Shown: positions 45,846 through 55,252 of the stretch, piece after piece
Numbering within the stretch: position 1 is the first letter of the stretch
Layout: every line of letters begins with the position of its first letter
Origin: Pseudomonadota bacterium
Lineage (GTDB): Bacteria > Desulfobacterota > Binatia > UBA9968
DNA: 64,000 nt
Assembly (NCBI GenBank): GCA_021324155.1
Contig: JAJPJQ010000036.1
Span: 181,646 to 245,645 of the forward strand
Reading direction: 5' to 3'
Made by a program: the position numbers and the translations under genes
The notes under the pieces: generated by a model
Seen by the model: only the letters and a program-made list of their open reading frames with translations
Databases searched by the model: none
What the model was told of the DNA's origin: nothing

Positions 45846-47367
45846 GCTTTGAGTGAAAATACGCCCGCCAATTAGGAACGAAGGTTTTTCGCTGCTCGCG
45901 CGGCATACACGCGATTGTCGGGTCTTCGTAAAAAGAATCGTTGTTATAATGCGTCGTTGAAACTTCTTCGATGATGGCGCCTCTCAACGTATGAAACTTA
46001 TGCCAAGCGCCCGGTTCGACGAGAAATGTATCGCCTGGATCGAGCTCGGTTTTCATTCCGTCTTTAACGATCTCGATGTCTCCATTGAGAAGCTGAAACG
46101 TCTCTTCTTTCTGCTTGTGAAAATGATACGGGTGCTTCTGACGCGGCAATTGTATAACGAGCTTTTTGGCATACTTGCGATTAATGCACGTGATGATGAC
46201 GGCGCCGAACTCCCGGAAGCGGCGCAGACTATAGTGATGTGAGATTTCAATTTCGGCATCTTCATTGATGTTGATATTCGCCCGGTTGAGCATGCCTCTG
46301 ACTTGCAGCATAATTTGATAGACAAGTTGCTCTTCGGCAGGATCCTCATTCGATAAAACATTCGCAACCGGATCATGCATCGCATAGCAGCGATCCGCCT
46401 TCATCCCGGGGCGAAACTGCCCGCTGCACATTTGGCCATCTTGGACGGGCATGGCAAAGAAAACATCCTCCCGTGTCAGGACTTCCCCTTTCGCTAACGG
46501 CCGTCGCACATAGACGCCGCGCTTCAGCTCGTGCAGGGTCGAACGTTCGAGAGGCGAGGACGGCACCCGCTCGGAGGCACCCGCCATCGCTTTAGCGGAC
46601 TTGTAGGCCCCCAACCATTTCTCAATTTGGCAAGGTGTCGAAGAATAATCATTCAGGGCGTACTTCTTCGTCTTCAGCCCTACATGCCGCTCGAATAGCC
46701 TCGCTCCCAGCGCATAAGCAAGCTGAACCGCGTTCACGTTATCCTGATTTTCATGGGTCGACCAGCCAATCGGGATTCTGGCATACCGCTGGACCATTTG
46801 ACGGATTTGATTTAGTTGAAGCCGCTCGTCTGGAGTAGGATACTCCGCTACGCAGTGCATTAATGCAAAGTTAACGTCTTCGCTCTCTAGAAAATTAACC
46901 AACCAATCAATCTCTTCTAAGCGCAGACCTGCCGTTGAAACCACAACGGGCTTATTGACACGGGCGATTTTTTCCAACAGTGGCCGGTCATCGGCCGAAC
47001 AGCTCGCGACCTTGATGATATCCAATCCCATGTCGCAAATAATGTCGACGGACTCCTCGTCGAATGGAGTACACATCGTATGAAGGCCGCTCTCGCGAAT
47101 GAGCTTGGCAAGGGAGGCGAAATCTGAGAATGACAGCCGCGTCTCGGTAAAGCGCTTGATATATTTGAGATCCATCCGGCTTTTGAATGCAGGATGGATA
47201 AAGCTATCCAGTTGGCGAAATTGAAATTTAAGTGCGCCACGCACACCCGCAGCGCGGTTCACGTCGGCAATCTGCCGCACGATGTTGCTTGCATGTTCAA
47301 AATCGCCTTGATGATTATTGGCCAAGTCGTAGATGAACAGGTCTGAGAAGTTAAATCGATTACGCAT
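45835..47367 (-). CDS. NeuB-like nonulosonate synthase with SAF and cupin domains
   Basis: A 510-residue fusion. Residues about 10-280 are a TIM-barrel N-acetylneuraminate synthase: LANNHQGD, LKFQFRQL, CTPFDEESVD, KVASCSADD, STAGL, HCVAEYPTPDE, IGWSTHE, FERHVGLK. Residues about 285-345 are the SAF antifreeze-like domain (LKRGVYVRRPLAKGEVLTREDV). Residues about 400-490 are a cupin (HPYHFHKQKEETFQLLNG, LVEPGAWHKF), with metal-binding His. It condenses PEP with a hexosamine or its phosphate. The cupin could bind or isomerise the sugar. GAGGT precedes the ATG by about 7 bases. It overlaps the HAD gene by 11 bases and follows the oxidoreductase by 9. Confidence 0.92.
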   Translation of the reverse strand: MRNRFNFSDLFIYDLANNHQGDFEHASNIVRQIADVNRAAGVRGALKFQFRQLDSFIHPAFKSRMDLKYIKRFTETRLSFSDFASLAKLIRESGLHTMCTPFDEESVDIICDMGLDIIKVASCSADDRPLLEKIARVNKPVVVSTAGLRLEEIDWLVNFLESEDVNFALMHCVAEYPTPDERLQLNQIRQMVQRYARIPIGWSTHENQDNVNAVQLAYALGARLFERHVGLKTKKYALNDYSSTPCQIEKWLGAYKSAKAMAGASERVPSSPLERSTLHELKRGVYVRRPLAKGEVLTREDVFFAMPVQDGQMCSGQFRPGMKADRCYAMHDPVANVLSNEDPAEEQLVYQIMLQVRGMLNRANININEDAEIEISHHYSLRRFREFGAVIITCINRKYAKKLVIQLPRQKHPYHFHKQKEETFQLLNGDIEIVKDGMKTELDPGDTFLVEPGAWHKFHTLRGAIIEEVSTTHYNNDSFYEDPTIACMPREQRKTFVPNWRAYFHSKHAI

Positions 47368-47376
47368 TTTGCTACC

Positions 47377-48477
47377 TCAATTGAGGCTATCGACGCGATA
47401 GCCGGATTTCCAATTGATCGAGACTCGACGACCGAGATAGTGAGACTTGAAAGCGGCCGCGATCACCATCATTGTGTCGAGACCTCGCTCGAGGGACATG
47501 GGTGAGCTTTGTATGCGATCTTCCAGGACTGACTCAAGATGATCGACTTCCATCCGGAAGTCATCGGCTCGTGTTTTAGGGATCAGTACTGGCTCGACAG
47601 TTGCCGCGACGCTATTCTTGCCGACAACGACGGCGTCAAAATTCGGTTGGTAGTTAACATGCCATTGCAGATAACCTTCACTACCCTGCACGCGGAGCAT
47701 TTTTTCCGGCGGCATCGTGACGACATCCTGGATAACATCACCCACAAGTCCCTCGGTCGTGCGCAGGGCCAGAAGACACAAACGGTCATATTCGGTACCG
47801 CGTTCACTTCCGATATCCAGGGTAGCTGAAACGTCGGCAACCTTGCCGGCGCTGACAATATGCGCGAAATGCTGCCAGATATGTATAGCGTGGGAATGTT
47901 CACCGGCCGCGCCGCCTCCCCGCCGATAAAAACCGAGATAGCTAGCTTCTGGGCCGGAAAGCCATGGATGCGCGCTAAAGATGCCTCCCCAGTGCTCGCG
48001 CGTTCGCGCCGAAATTGTACTGATCCTGCCAATACCGTTCGCCAATGCCTGCTCGGCAAGAATGGTATTGCGGCCGACGGAATGGTTGTAACCCACACCG
48101 ATGAAAACGTTCATCCGCAGAGCCCGGTGCCATAGAGCTTCGCATCCGTTGAGGTCGGGGCCGCAGAGAGGCTTTTCAATCATCAGCACTTTCGGTTGCG
48201 AAGCATCCAATATTTCGTGCGCAAGATTGATGTGAGAATCTGGTGGTGTACCGATAAAAACAATATCCGCGCGGTCATTCATGGCGGCGGCACTATCCTT
48301 CAGGATAATCTCCTCGTCCCATTTGCCGTATCTGCTGGGGAAAATACTCTCGCGAGTTCGCTTAAGAGCTGCCGGATCGACGTCTGCCAACGTCACATTC
48401 CAACCCTTGCTTCGTGCCGCGTGAGCTAAATGATTCCCGATCGATCCGGCACCGAAAATTTTGACTTTATATTCCAT
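47377..48477 (-). CDS. Gfo/Idh/MocA-family oxidoreductase
   Basis: A 366-residue NAD(P)-dependent dehydrogenase: Rossmann loop FGAGSIGNHLA near 9-19, VFIGTPPDSH, and the signature MIEKPLCGPDL, with GVGYNHSV and HSHAIHIW in the substrate domain. It reads through intact, unlike the homologue at 8414-9438. Leading the NeuB-like, HAD and NeuA-like genes, it may oxidise a position of the nonulosonate or its precursor, possibly to supply a keto group for modification. That role is inferred from order. A 136-base gap separates it from the capsule-synthase-like gene before it; nothing recognisable lies there. Confidence 0.88.
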   Translation of the reverse strand: MEYKVKIFGAGSIGNHLAHAARSKGWNVTLADVDPAALKRTRESIFPSRYGKWDEEIILKDSAAAMNDRADIVFIGTPPDSHINLAHEILDASQPKVLMIEKPLCGPDLNGCEALWHRALRMNVFIGVGYNHSVGRNTILAEQALANGIGRISTISARTREHWGGIFSAHPWLSGPEASYLGFYRRGGGAAGEHSHAIHIWQHFAHIVSAGKVADVSATLDIGSERGTEYDRLCLLALRTTEGLVGDVIQDVVTMPPEKMLRVQGSEGYLQWHVNYQPNFDAVVVGKNSVAATVEPVLIPKTRADDFRMEVDHLESVLEDRIQSSPMSLERGLDTMMVIAAAFKSHYLGRRVSINWKSGYRVDSLN

Positions 48478-48613
48478 TTGTCAGTACGAGCGGCAGGAAA
48501 GCTCGTCTACCTTCGGGATATCCGCTCGGGTGAAGCCGTTCGCGGCCGAGCGAAAAAGGTGGTCATCGAAAAAACGCGTGCAATTTACGGAATGGGATAG
48601 ATCGACGCGCAGG

Positions 48614-50323
48614 TCACATTGTCGATTCTTCGGGCGTGACCGTAATATCTTCGCTTTTGCCGTCAGCGAGCCAATTAGCGAGCTTTCGTATATCCGGTGC
48701 CGACAGCCAGTGCTCGCGCGTCTGACAATGGGTTATGACTTTAGGGGTTGCCGTACCGTCACGCTCGAATTCCACGGTCACACTTGAAAGCGGAAGTGGG
48801 CGACAAAACAATGTTCCATAGGCAAACCGTTCTGCCAGCTCTATTTGTTCGCGAGAAAGTCTAGGATAGTTCTCCAATCGGGCCAGCTTCTCGAGATATT
48901 CTTCTCGTGTCGACGAATCGAGCGTAAAGCCGCGTCCGGCGTAGCGTCCGGTGCCGGCGGTAACAACGGGAATGCCAAACACTGCGGCCTCGATCCCGAC
49001 TGTGCCGCGAACGGTAACCACATAATCCGCAATCTCAAATAGAGAATACGTGCTGAGCTCAGTTTCCGGATATATTAGCTTCACGTGAAGCGGTAGGCGG
49101 CCGAGGGCTTTTTCTATTACTGTGACTTCCGCCGGTGCATTTCTGTCGTTACCTTGCTTAGCCTTTACGACATGAGCGGGATGCAGCTTCACGATCCACT
49201 GCAAGCGGGAATTCGAGCAAGCTGCTCGTAATGTTTCAATAAGCCAGTGGGTATAATCTTCGAAAAGATCTTTTCCATAAAAAAACGAACCGTCCCAAAG
49301 AATATGCGGAAAAATGACCGCTACTTTCTTTTCTCGAGTAAGACCGAGCTTTTTTCGCGCCTCCTCATGGGGCAGAATCGCTTTGTTGAACTGAGTTCCA
49401 ACGACGCTGAACCATTCTTGGGTGTTGTAGCAGTGAAAAAGCTCGTCACGAACCCGTTTGCCGTACGCGGGCTCCCATGTCATCGCACATAGCCTGTTCC
49501 AGGTCTCAGCGGACGGAGCCAAAGGGTGCTCCCGTTCATTTCCGTCGTGATAACGCTTAACAACGAGCCGATTACTTTTATATCCAAGCCCCGGGTTCCA
49601 CATCACCGTGTCGATGCCTTCTTTCAGAGCGAGATCGAATATCTCGCCGAAGCCTGAATACCCGCGATCCAAAACAAGCACACATTCAGGCTTAATGGAG
49701 CGCAAAAGGCGCGACGCTCCTGTCGTGCGGCGTACACTTAATCCGAGGCTATTTCGTAACAACGAACGGATGGCATCATCGTTAAAATCAAGTTGGCCAA
49801 CTTTGAGACTACGTAAAGCCGTCGCAATCGTAAAACGTCCAACATGAACGCCGTCGTATTCTAACCGCAGCCAATCATCCAAATTTCTTAGGCGGTCGAT
49901 TTGTCGATCGACCCAGGCGGGATCGCCCTGGTCGTCGAAATCGGAAAGTTCAAAAACCCTCTTAACGCCTGCGAGCCACGCGTAGCGTAAAAAATCGTAT
50001 CGCCGATTTCCGACCACTGCCACATCAAAGCCGGCCATCTGTACGGCTTTGATCATTACCGCTTCCAGCTTCGCAAACGGTAAGTAGGCTTGGCCTACGA
50101 CCAGGGCGGTTTTGCGAGGGGCCTTATGCGGCTGAACTTGTGCACGGAGTCCGGAGCCTCCGTTATGAGCACAAAACCGACGGTATTCGTCGCGAGCAGT
50201 CCGGTCCCGAGATCTATAATCGGCATCGCACGCAAGCAGTCGCAAATGCTTGAGAGTCTGGTAATGCCATGTTCTCTTCAGTCGCATGAGCAGCGACTGC
50301 CCGTCGGATGAACCGTTTTTCAC
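48614..50323 (-). CDS. Capsule-synthase-like GT-B glycosyltransferase (probable)
   Basis: A 569-residue cytosolic protein. The C-terminal half has the GT-B outline of capsule polysaccharide synthases: VAVIFPHILWDGS, WIVKLHPAHV, VVTVRGTVGIEAAVFGIPVV (the GxxExxxxGxPV donor motif) and TLDSSTREEYLEKL. The N-terminal half resembles the acceptor domain with CVLVLDRGYSG. The KpsC/KpsS capsule enzymes transfer Kdo and share the donor part; with a CMP-nonulosonate module just downstream, transfer of a CMP-linked acid sugar is a sensible guess. It starts with GTG at 50323, 17 bases after the dioxygenase gene. The family call is moderately firm. Confidence 0.7.
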   Translation of the reverse strand: MKNGSSDGQSLLMRLKRTWHYQTLKHLRLLACDADYRSRDRTARDEYRRFCAHNGGSGLRAQVQPHKAPRKTALVVGQAYLPFAKLEAVMIKAVQMAGFDVAVVGNRRYDFLRYAWLAGVKRVFELSDFDDQGDPAWVDRQIDRLRNLDDWLRLEYDGVHVGRFTIATALRSLKVGQLDFNDDAIRSLLRNSLGLSVRRTTGASRLLRSIKPECVLVLDRGYSGFGEIFDLALKEGIDTVMWNPGLGYKSNRLVVKRYHDGNEREHPLAPSAETWNRLCAMTWEPAYGKRVRDELFHCYNTQEWFSVVGTQFNKAILPHEEARKKLGLTREKKVAVIFPHILWDGSFFYGKDLFEDYTHWLIETLRAACSNSRLQWIVKLHPAHVVKAKQGNDRNAPAEVTVIEKALGRLPLHVKLIYPETELSTYSLFEIADYVVTVRGTVGIEAAVFGIPVVTAGTGRYAGRGFTLDSSTREEYLEKLARLENYPRLSREQIELAERFAYGTLFCRPLPLSSVTVEFERDGTATPKVITHCQTREHWLSAPDIRKLANWLADGKSEDITVTPEESTM

Positions 50324-50340
50324 GCTGTTTAGGGATCGAC

Positions 50341-51330
50341 CTAGCCGACGAAACCGATAAGAGCGATGGCAAAGCTGGCGGCAGGATATTGAATGGCCCT
50401 AACCGGTTTCTTGAGGAAGAATTGACCTGCTCCCCTGCGAATGGAGTGACTGGCATTACTCGTGTAAACGGCATTGAAGAGCAGTCGCGCGCCGCGTTTC
50501 GGATGCCCACCCTTGTGGAAACCGGTCGTGTCGCAAAATACTAGGGTTCCTGCCTTTCCGGTGCATACCTGTCGTCGGCTTGGCGAGAATTTCCTCTCGA
50601 CAACACCGGGCTTCGGATAATTCAGCCGGCCGATCTTTTGCCTCAGAGGTCCCGCTCTATGCGTGCCCGGGATATAACAAAACGGACCGTTATCTTCATC
50701 GACATCGCGCAGATAGAGAAACGTCTTTAGGATGACTCGATCATCAGGATCACGATGCCATCGTTGGCTATAGAGATCGGGGCCTTCGGTGGCCACGTTG
50801 TACCAGAGATCCAATGCCGTGAGTCGACAGAACATTCGGTGGTAACCGCATGCAATGCGAAGTATCGGGCCGCTTAGGCTCATCGCCACGATATCATTCT
50901 GTAAGTCAAATACTGGGACATCCCCGAAAGGTCTGACGATATAATATTTGTCGCTCTTGCTCTGACGTCGGCCGCCAGCTTCAATCAGCTTAATCTGCTC
51001 CTTAACCTCGGGTATTTGTAGCTGATTCTCGACCCAACGCTGTATGTCGAGTAGAACCTTGCCAGGCAAAAGATCGTTGATGTGAACTATCGCGATGCCG
51101 CGCTTGCGCAATTGTTCGATAATTGATTTTTCCATCCCGCGCGGAGCCATTTCACGCGCGTGAAGTCGATAAAGTTTTTTCGCTTTGAGGTTTACGACAG
51201 GTCGCCACATGTCGTAAATAGGCCACCTGAAACAGTACTGCGGCAGCTTTCCCTGGTGCAGTTCCCAGTATGCTTTTCGTGCGGAAGAGATTCCTGGTGC
51301 CTTGAGAATTATGCTTCTGAGTTTACTCAT
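50341..51330 (-). CDS. Phytanoyl-CoA dioxygenase-like Fe(II)/2-oxoglutarate enzyme
   Basis: A 329-residue double-stranded beta-helix dioxygenase. The Fe ligands are visible as His and Asp in QRWHRDPDDR and His in GFHKGGHPKRG, with the 2-oxoglutarate-binding Arg after the second His (KRGARLLF). The ATG at 51330 forms ATGA with the stop of the Wzt gene, so the longer frame to 51411 is discarded. Translational coupling to the exporter ATPase suggests it hydroxylates the glycan or its lipid end close to export, perhaps as an end-cap. That function is inferred. Confidence 0.88.
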   Translation of the reverse strand: MSKLRSIILKAPGISSARKAYWELHQGKLPQYCFRWPIYDMWRPVVNLKAKKLYRLHAREMAPRGMEKSIIEQLRKRGIAIVHINDLLPGKVLLDIQRWVENQLQIPEVKEQIKLIEAGGRRQSKSDKYYIVRPFGDVPVFDLQNDIVAMSLSGPILRIACGYHRMFCRLTALDLWYNVATEGPDLYSQRWHRDPDDRVILKTFLYLRDVDEDNGPFCYIPGTHRAGPLRQKIGRLNYPKPGVVERKFSPSRRQVCTGKAGTLVFCDTTGFHKGGHPKRGARLLFNAVYTSNASHSIRRGAGQFFLKKPVRAIQYPAASFAIALIGFVG

Positions 51331-52658
51331 GCCATCGGATTTGTTTTTGAAGCGATGGCGCAATTCTCCTTGTGTGTTCGATGGTTGTCGGCGCCGATAT
51401 CCAGAGACCATTGATGATCTACCAGCATATCCCCCGTATCCCGCGCAGGGAATTTCCCTGTTCCGAAAAAGTCACCCTCTACAACGTTGACAAGACCGGC
51501 CTCGGACACATAGTCCGCGAGCATCCCATCAACGGTGCACCATATACTATATCCGTAGCTTCCCGATCTGAGGGGAAGACGAGGAATGCGGCAGCGAATG
51601 CTACCATTCGGCAACAGCGTCAGCGATTCACCCAGGCGCGCACTGGAAAGGCAGGCAAACAAAGGCTGCCCAAAAAGCCCGGCAAACTTGATTTGTATCG
51701 CGACGTTATCAAGCGGCGCGCCTTGAGGCAGCTCATAATTGAATTCAATGGAAACGTCCTGACCGCAACTCAGCGTCTGAACGCGCTGCCGGCGCTCGTT
51801 CAGAAACGAGACGTTGCTGAATCGCATACGGCCAGTGCCGCGTCGATCCTTACGCTCGCCAACCGGCATACCGGCATGCATCCGCATCTTCGACAAATAA
51901 TGCTCGATCACCGAAGCAGGTTGCCCCGATTGCTCGACACAACCTCCGTCGATAAGTAAAGCCCGCGAGCATAGCGACGCGACGGCCGCGATGTTGTGGC
52001 TAACAAACAAAACAGTGCGTCCCTCTTTCACGACGTCACTCATTTTGCCGAGACATTTTTTTTGAAACGCGGCGTCCCCGACAGCGAGCACTTCGTCGAT
52101 AAGCAAGATGTCTGGATCCAGGTGCGCCGCCACCGCGAAAGCGAGACGCACGTACATGCCGCTGGAATAACGCTTCACAGGAGTATCGACGAACTGCTCG
52201 ACTCCTGAAAAAGCGATGATATCGTCAAACCGACGGATAATTTCGCTACGCGGCATTCCCAAGATGGCGGCGTTGAGAAAAATATTTTCCCTCCCCGTTA
52301 AATCCGGATGAAAGCCGGTTCCGACTTCCAGCAGGCTGGCGACCCGACCCTTATAATGTATTCTTCCAGTCGACGGTTCCGTTATTCGGCTGAGCAGCTT
52401 CAGCAACGTAGACTTTCCGGCCCCGTTGCGTCCGATAATACCGACCGCCTCGCCTTGTTTGACCGAGAACGATACGTCCTTCAGCGCCCAGAATTCCTGC
52501 CGCTGGCTGTGTAATGACTTATATTGGCCTCGCAACCATCGGAACGGTGCCCGCAATGAGTTTTCCACCGTGTGGCGCAGTTCATCATGCTGCCCACGTT
52601 GATGGCTGATGACATACCGCTTGCCGAGGTGCTCGACGCTTATCATCGGATCGTTCAT
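51327..52658 (-). CDS. ABC transporter ATP-binding protein with Wzt C-terminal domain
   Basis: A 443-residue exporter ATPase: Walker A GRNGAGKSTLLKLLSR, signature YSSGMYVRLAFA, Walker B DILLIDEVLAVGD, switch His in VSHNIAAV. Residues about 260-430 form the beta-sandwich Wzt C-terminal domain (GCGQDVSIEFNY and SGSYGYSIW regions), which in O-antigen systems binds the modified chain end. I start at the ATG at 52658 (MNDPMISVEHLG). It partners the permease just upstream (7-base gap) and the dioxygenase downstream, which could make the chain-end mark it reads. Confidence 0.93.
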   Translation of the reverse strand: MNDPMISVEHLGKRYVISHQRGQHDELRHTVENSLRAPFRWLRGQYKSLHSQRQEFWALKDVSFSVKQGEAVGIIGRNGAGKSTLLKLLSRITEPSTGRIHYKGRVASLLEVGTGFHPDLTGRENIFLNAAILGMPRSEIIRRFDDIIAFSGVEQFVDTPVKRYSSGMYVRLAFAVAAHLDPDILLIDEVLAVGDAAFQKKCLGKMSDVVKEGRTVLFVSHNIAAVASLCSRALLIDGGCVEQSGQPASVIEHYLSKMRMHAGMPVGERKDRRGTGRMRFSNVSFLNERRQRVQTLSCGQDVSIEFNYELPQGAPLDNVAIQIKFAGLFGQPLFACLSSARLGESLTLLPNGSIRCRIPRLPLRSGSYGYSIWCTVDGMLADYVSEAGLVNVVEGDFFGTGKFPARDTGDMLVDHQWSLDIGADNHRTHKENCAIASKTNPMA

Positions 52659-52665
52659 AGACGAT

Positions 52666-53502
52666 TCAAATAACATCGGCAAAGGTGCGTTCGGCTCTGC
52701 GAAAGTACCGGATTCCACTAAAAAGAATAAAGATCGCCACTGCAAAGGAAACGATCATGTTTTGCAATAGAATCGGATGCTGGCTGCCCAGAATGCTCCA
52801 ACGAAATCCATCTATAACACCCGACATGGGATTTAGCGCATAGAGCAACTGGTAGCGCTGGGGCACGATGCTGCTTACGAAGCCGACCGGCGAAATGTAA
52901 AGTCCCAGCTGAATCGCAAACGGAACGATAATGCGGAAATCACGGTACTTCACCGTGAGCGAGGACGCCCATGCTGCAGCGCCAAAAGATACAATCATAG
53001 CAAAGAGAACAAACAGAGGAAGAAAAAAAATGTTGTCGGCGGGCTTCCAACCGTACCAAATCATGACGGATGCGAGAAGTGAAAGAGAAATGAAAAAGTC
53101 CACCAAACCCGTAATGAGGCCGCCGGCTGGAATAATAAGACGCGGAAAATAGACCTTAGAAACGAGGCCGGAATTCGACACCAAGCTATTGCCGCCATCG
53201 GATAATACCGTCGAAAAGAATTGCCAAGGCAGAAGGCCGCAAAGCACGACGAGTGGATACGGCACGCCACCGGAAGGCATGTTCCCAAAATGGCCGAAGA
53301 CGATCGTCAGGATAAACATGGTAAGAGCTGGACGAATGAGTGACCAAGCAACTCCCACCATGGTCTGCTTGTATCGCACAAGCAGATCGCGCCAGGCCAG
53401 GAACAGAAAGAGCTCGCGGTAGCGCCAGAGATCTCGAAAGTATTGTTTACCCGGCTGCCCCGCCTCGATTATGGTTTCCTCAAACGATGTCATTTGATTC
53501 AC
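52666..53502 (-). CDS. ABC-2 polysaccharide export permease (Wzm-type)
   Basis: A 278-residue permease with six predicted membrane spans: LLVRYKQTMVGVAWSLIRPA, then FILTIVFGHFG, GLLPWQFFSTVL, VDFFISLSLLASV, FVLFAMIVSFGAA, and FAIQLGLYISPVGFV. The NPMSGVIDGFRWSILG loop is the ABC-2 export hallmark. With the Wzt protein it should export a completed, undecaprenyl-linked polymer. It follows the epimerase gene by 7 bases and is separated from Wzt by 7. Confidence 0.93.
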   Translation of the reverse strand: MNQMTSFEETIIEAGQPGKQYFRDLWRYRELFLFLAWRDLLVRYKQTMVGVAWSLIRPALTMFILTIVFGHFGNMPSGGVPYPLVVLCGLLPWQFFSTVLSDGGNSLVSNSGLVSKVYFPRLIIPAGGLITGLVDFFISLSLLASVMIWYGWKPADNIFFLPLFVLFAMIVSFGAAAWASSLTVKYRDFRIIVPFAIQLGLYISPVGFVSSIVPQRYQLLYALNPMSGVIDGFRWSILGSQHPILLQNMIVSFAVAIFILFSGIRYFRRAERTFADVI

Positions 53503-53509
53503 GATCTTT

Positions 53510-54586
53510 TTAGTCTTGAATACTTGAATGTGCGGGGAGTGAAGCGGTCAATCCGGGCCTTGATACCCATCGTAACGTCGGGTCCAAGGAACCCGCCGAA
53601 AGCAAAGACTTTATGTGTTCGATTCTTGTGTAACGCTCACCAACGAATTCTTCCAGATTCAATTGATGAGCCTTATACGCAGCGTACACCTGTTCGATAC
53701 CGCGCCGAACCGTCCACTGCGGCCGGAATTCCGGGAGGACCCGCGCGATCTTGTCACAGTTGACGCGGTAGCAGCGCAGGTCCGGTCCGCCGCCCGGTGC
53801 GTATTTTACGCGGCTGTTAGGGACGACCTCCCGCACCATGGTGGCTAGGTCGCGGATCTGGTAATTTTCTTCCGTTCGACCTACATTGAACGCCTGTTTG
53901 TGAACGAGCTCCCGCGGCGCCTGCAGCGCGGCGATAAAGGCGCGCGCGATATCTTCGACATGGGCGAGCGGTCGCCATGGCGTGCCGTCGCTCGCGATGA
54001 GAACCTCGCCCGTCGTATATGCGAACCCCACTAGATTGTTGACGACAAGGTCGGCACGGAGCCGCGGCGAGATGCCGTAGGCAGTGGCATTGCGTAAAAA
54101 GGTAGGGCTGAACGAATCGTCGGCGAGAGCCGCGACATCGTGCTCGACCCGAACTTTCGATTCGCCGTACGGCGTTACCGGATTGAAAGCGGCATCCTCG
54201 GCTAGCAGACCGTCGCCCGAAGAGACTCCGTACAAGCTGCAGGACGAGGAGAAGAGAAACCGCGGCACGCCGGCGGTCTTCGCGAGGGAGGCGAGGCGGA
54301 CCGAGGCGCGGTAGTTGATATCGTATGTCAAATCCGGATTAAGATTGCTGAGCGGATCGTTTGACAGCGCGGCAAGGTGAATAACCGCGTCGAAGCCCTG
54401 TAAGTGAACGGCCGCCACGTCGCGGAGGTCCACATGTACGGACGGCACATTGGCCGCACGCGCGCCGAAGTCGCAGCCGGTAAAAAAATCCGTATCGAGA
54501 CCGACGACTTCGTGCCGCGCCTTGAGCAACAAAGGGACAAGCACCGCCCCGATATATCCGCCATGACCGGTTACTAAAACCTTCAT
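53510..54586 (-). CDS. NAD-dependent epimerase/dehydratase (extended SDR)
   Basis: A 358-residue extended SDR: Rossmann loop [11 protein letters not shown] near 7-17, [21 protein letters not shown], and the catalytic Y-G-E-S-K (PYGESK). It acts on a nucleotide sugar. It is coupled upstream to the PIG-L gene by ATGA and precedes the ABC exporter. With the RfbF-like cytidylyltransferase two genes before it, it may act on a CDP-sugar, but no typical CDP-glucose 4,6-dehydratase was seen, so this or another SDR may do that step. Substrate unproven. Confidence 0.85.
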   Translation of the reverse strand: MKVLVTGHGGYIGAVLVPLLLKARHEVVGLDTDFFTGCDFGARAANVPSVHVDLRDVAAVHLQGFDAVIHLAALSNDPLSNLNPDLTYDINYRASVRLASLAKTAGVPRFLFSSSCSLYGVSSGDGLLAEDAAFNPVTPYGESKVRVEHDVAALADDSFSPTFLRNATAYGISPRLRADLVVNNLVGFAYTTGEVLIASDGTPWRPLAHVEDIARAFIAALQAPRELVHKQAFNVGRTEENYQIRDLATMVREVVPNSRVKYAPGGGPDLRCYRVNCDKIARVLPEFRPQWTVRRGIEQVYAAYKAHQLNLEEFVGERYTRIEHIKSLLSAGSLDPTLRWVSRPGLTASLPAHSSIQD

Positions 54587-55248
54587 CGTAGTCGTACTCC
54601 TAAATTCGCCTTGCGGCAGTAAAAGCCCTCGGCGTAGCCGCTCTGCGCGTTCGCCTCCATTCCCCGCAATCTTAGAATCGAAGAAAAAACTTCCCGCGAA
54701 AACCAGCGCTTCTCCCGCTGGCTGGGGAAAGATCCGAGGATATGGTCGATCTTCAACCGGCAGACGGATTCATCGAGGGAAACGAAAAGATTCGGAGCGC
54801 CGAGATCGCCGTCGTATTTCGGGATTTCGTATTCCAATATCAATTGGTCGCGAAAGGTGTTCCAGGTAAGCTCGGAGACGAGGCGGTGATCTTGATGCAG
54901 ATCGCGGCCGCAATGCGTCAAAATAAGATCCGGCGACACGTCTTTCTTCAGTTGCTCGAAGCTTTCTTTGATCGCGGCACCGATATAAGGGAAAAAACCA
55001 TCGCGAAACGCATGGATGACGACGTTTTGGCTTTTTGTATCGCTGAGAAAAGCCGCAGCGCTTTGCAGCGCCTCGCGCCGCCGGCGATCGTCCGAGCTGA
55101 AGACGACCCAGTGGATTTCTACCTCGCGTCCGCGCGTCAGCTGCAGGAGGGTTCCGCCGCAACCGATTTCGATATCGTCGCAGTGTGCGCCGAGACAGAG
55201 CACGCGCAGCGGTCGGCCGGCGGCAAGGTCGAGATTCAAGTTGAGCAT
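54583..55248 (-). CDS. PIG-L family deacetylase
   Basis: A 221-residue zinc-dependent deacetylase with the AHCDDIEIG motif at 21-29 (His and Asp-Asp metal ligands) and HQDHRLV near residue 117, the third ligand site. PIG-L enzymes remove N-acetyl groups from GlcNAc or from related sugars. The gene sits between the RfbF-like gene (4-base gap) and the epimerase gene (ATGA overlap), as part of the nucleotide-sugar block. In this type of block it probably deacetylates a nucleotide-bound amino sugar; the exact target is unknown. Confidence 0.9.
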   Translation of the reverse strand: MLNLNLDLAAGRPLRVLCLGAHCDDIEIGCGGTLLQLTRGREVEIHWVVFSSDDRRRREALQSAAAFLSDTKSQNVVIHAFRDGFFPYIGAAIKESFEQLKKDVSPDLILTHCGRDLHQDHRLVSELTWNTFRDQLILEYEIPKYDGDLGAPNLFVSLDESVCRLKIDHILGSFPSQREKRWFSREVFSSILRLRGMEANAQSGYAEGFYCRKANLGVRLR

Positions 55249-55252
55249 GGCT

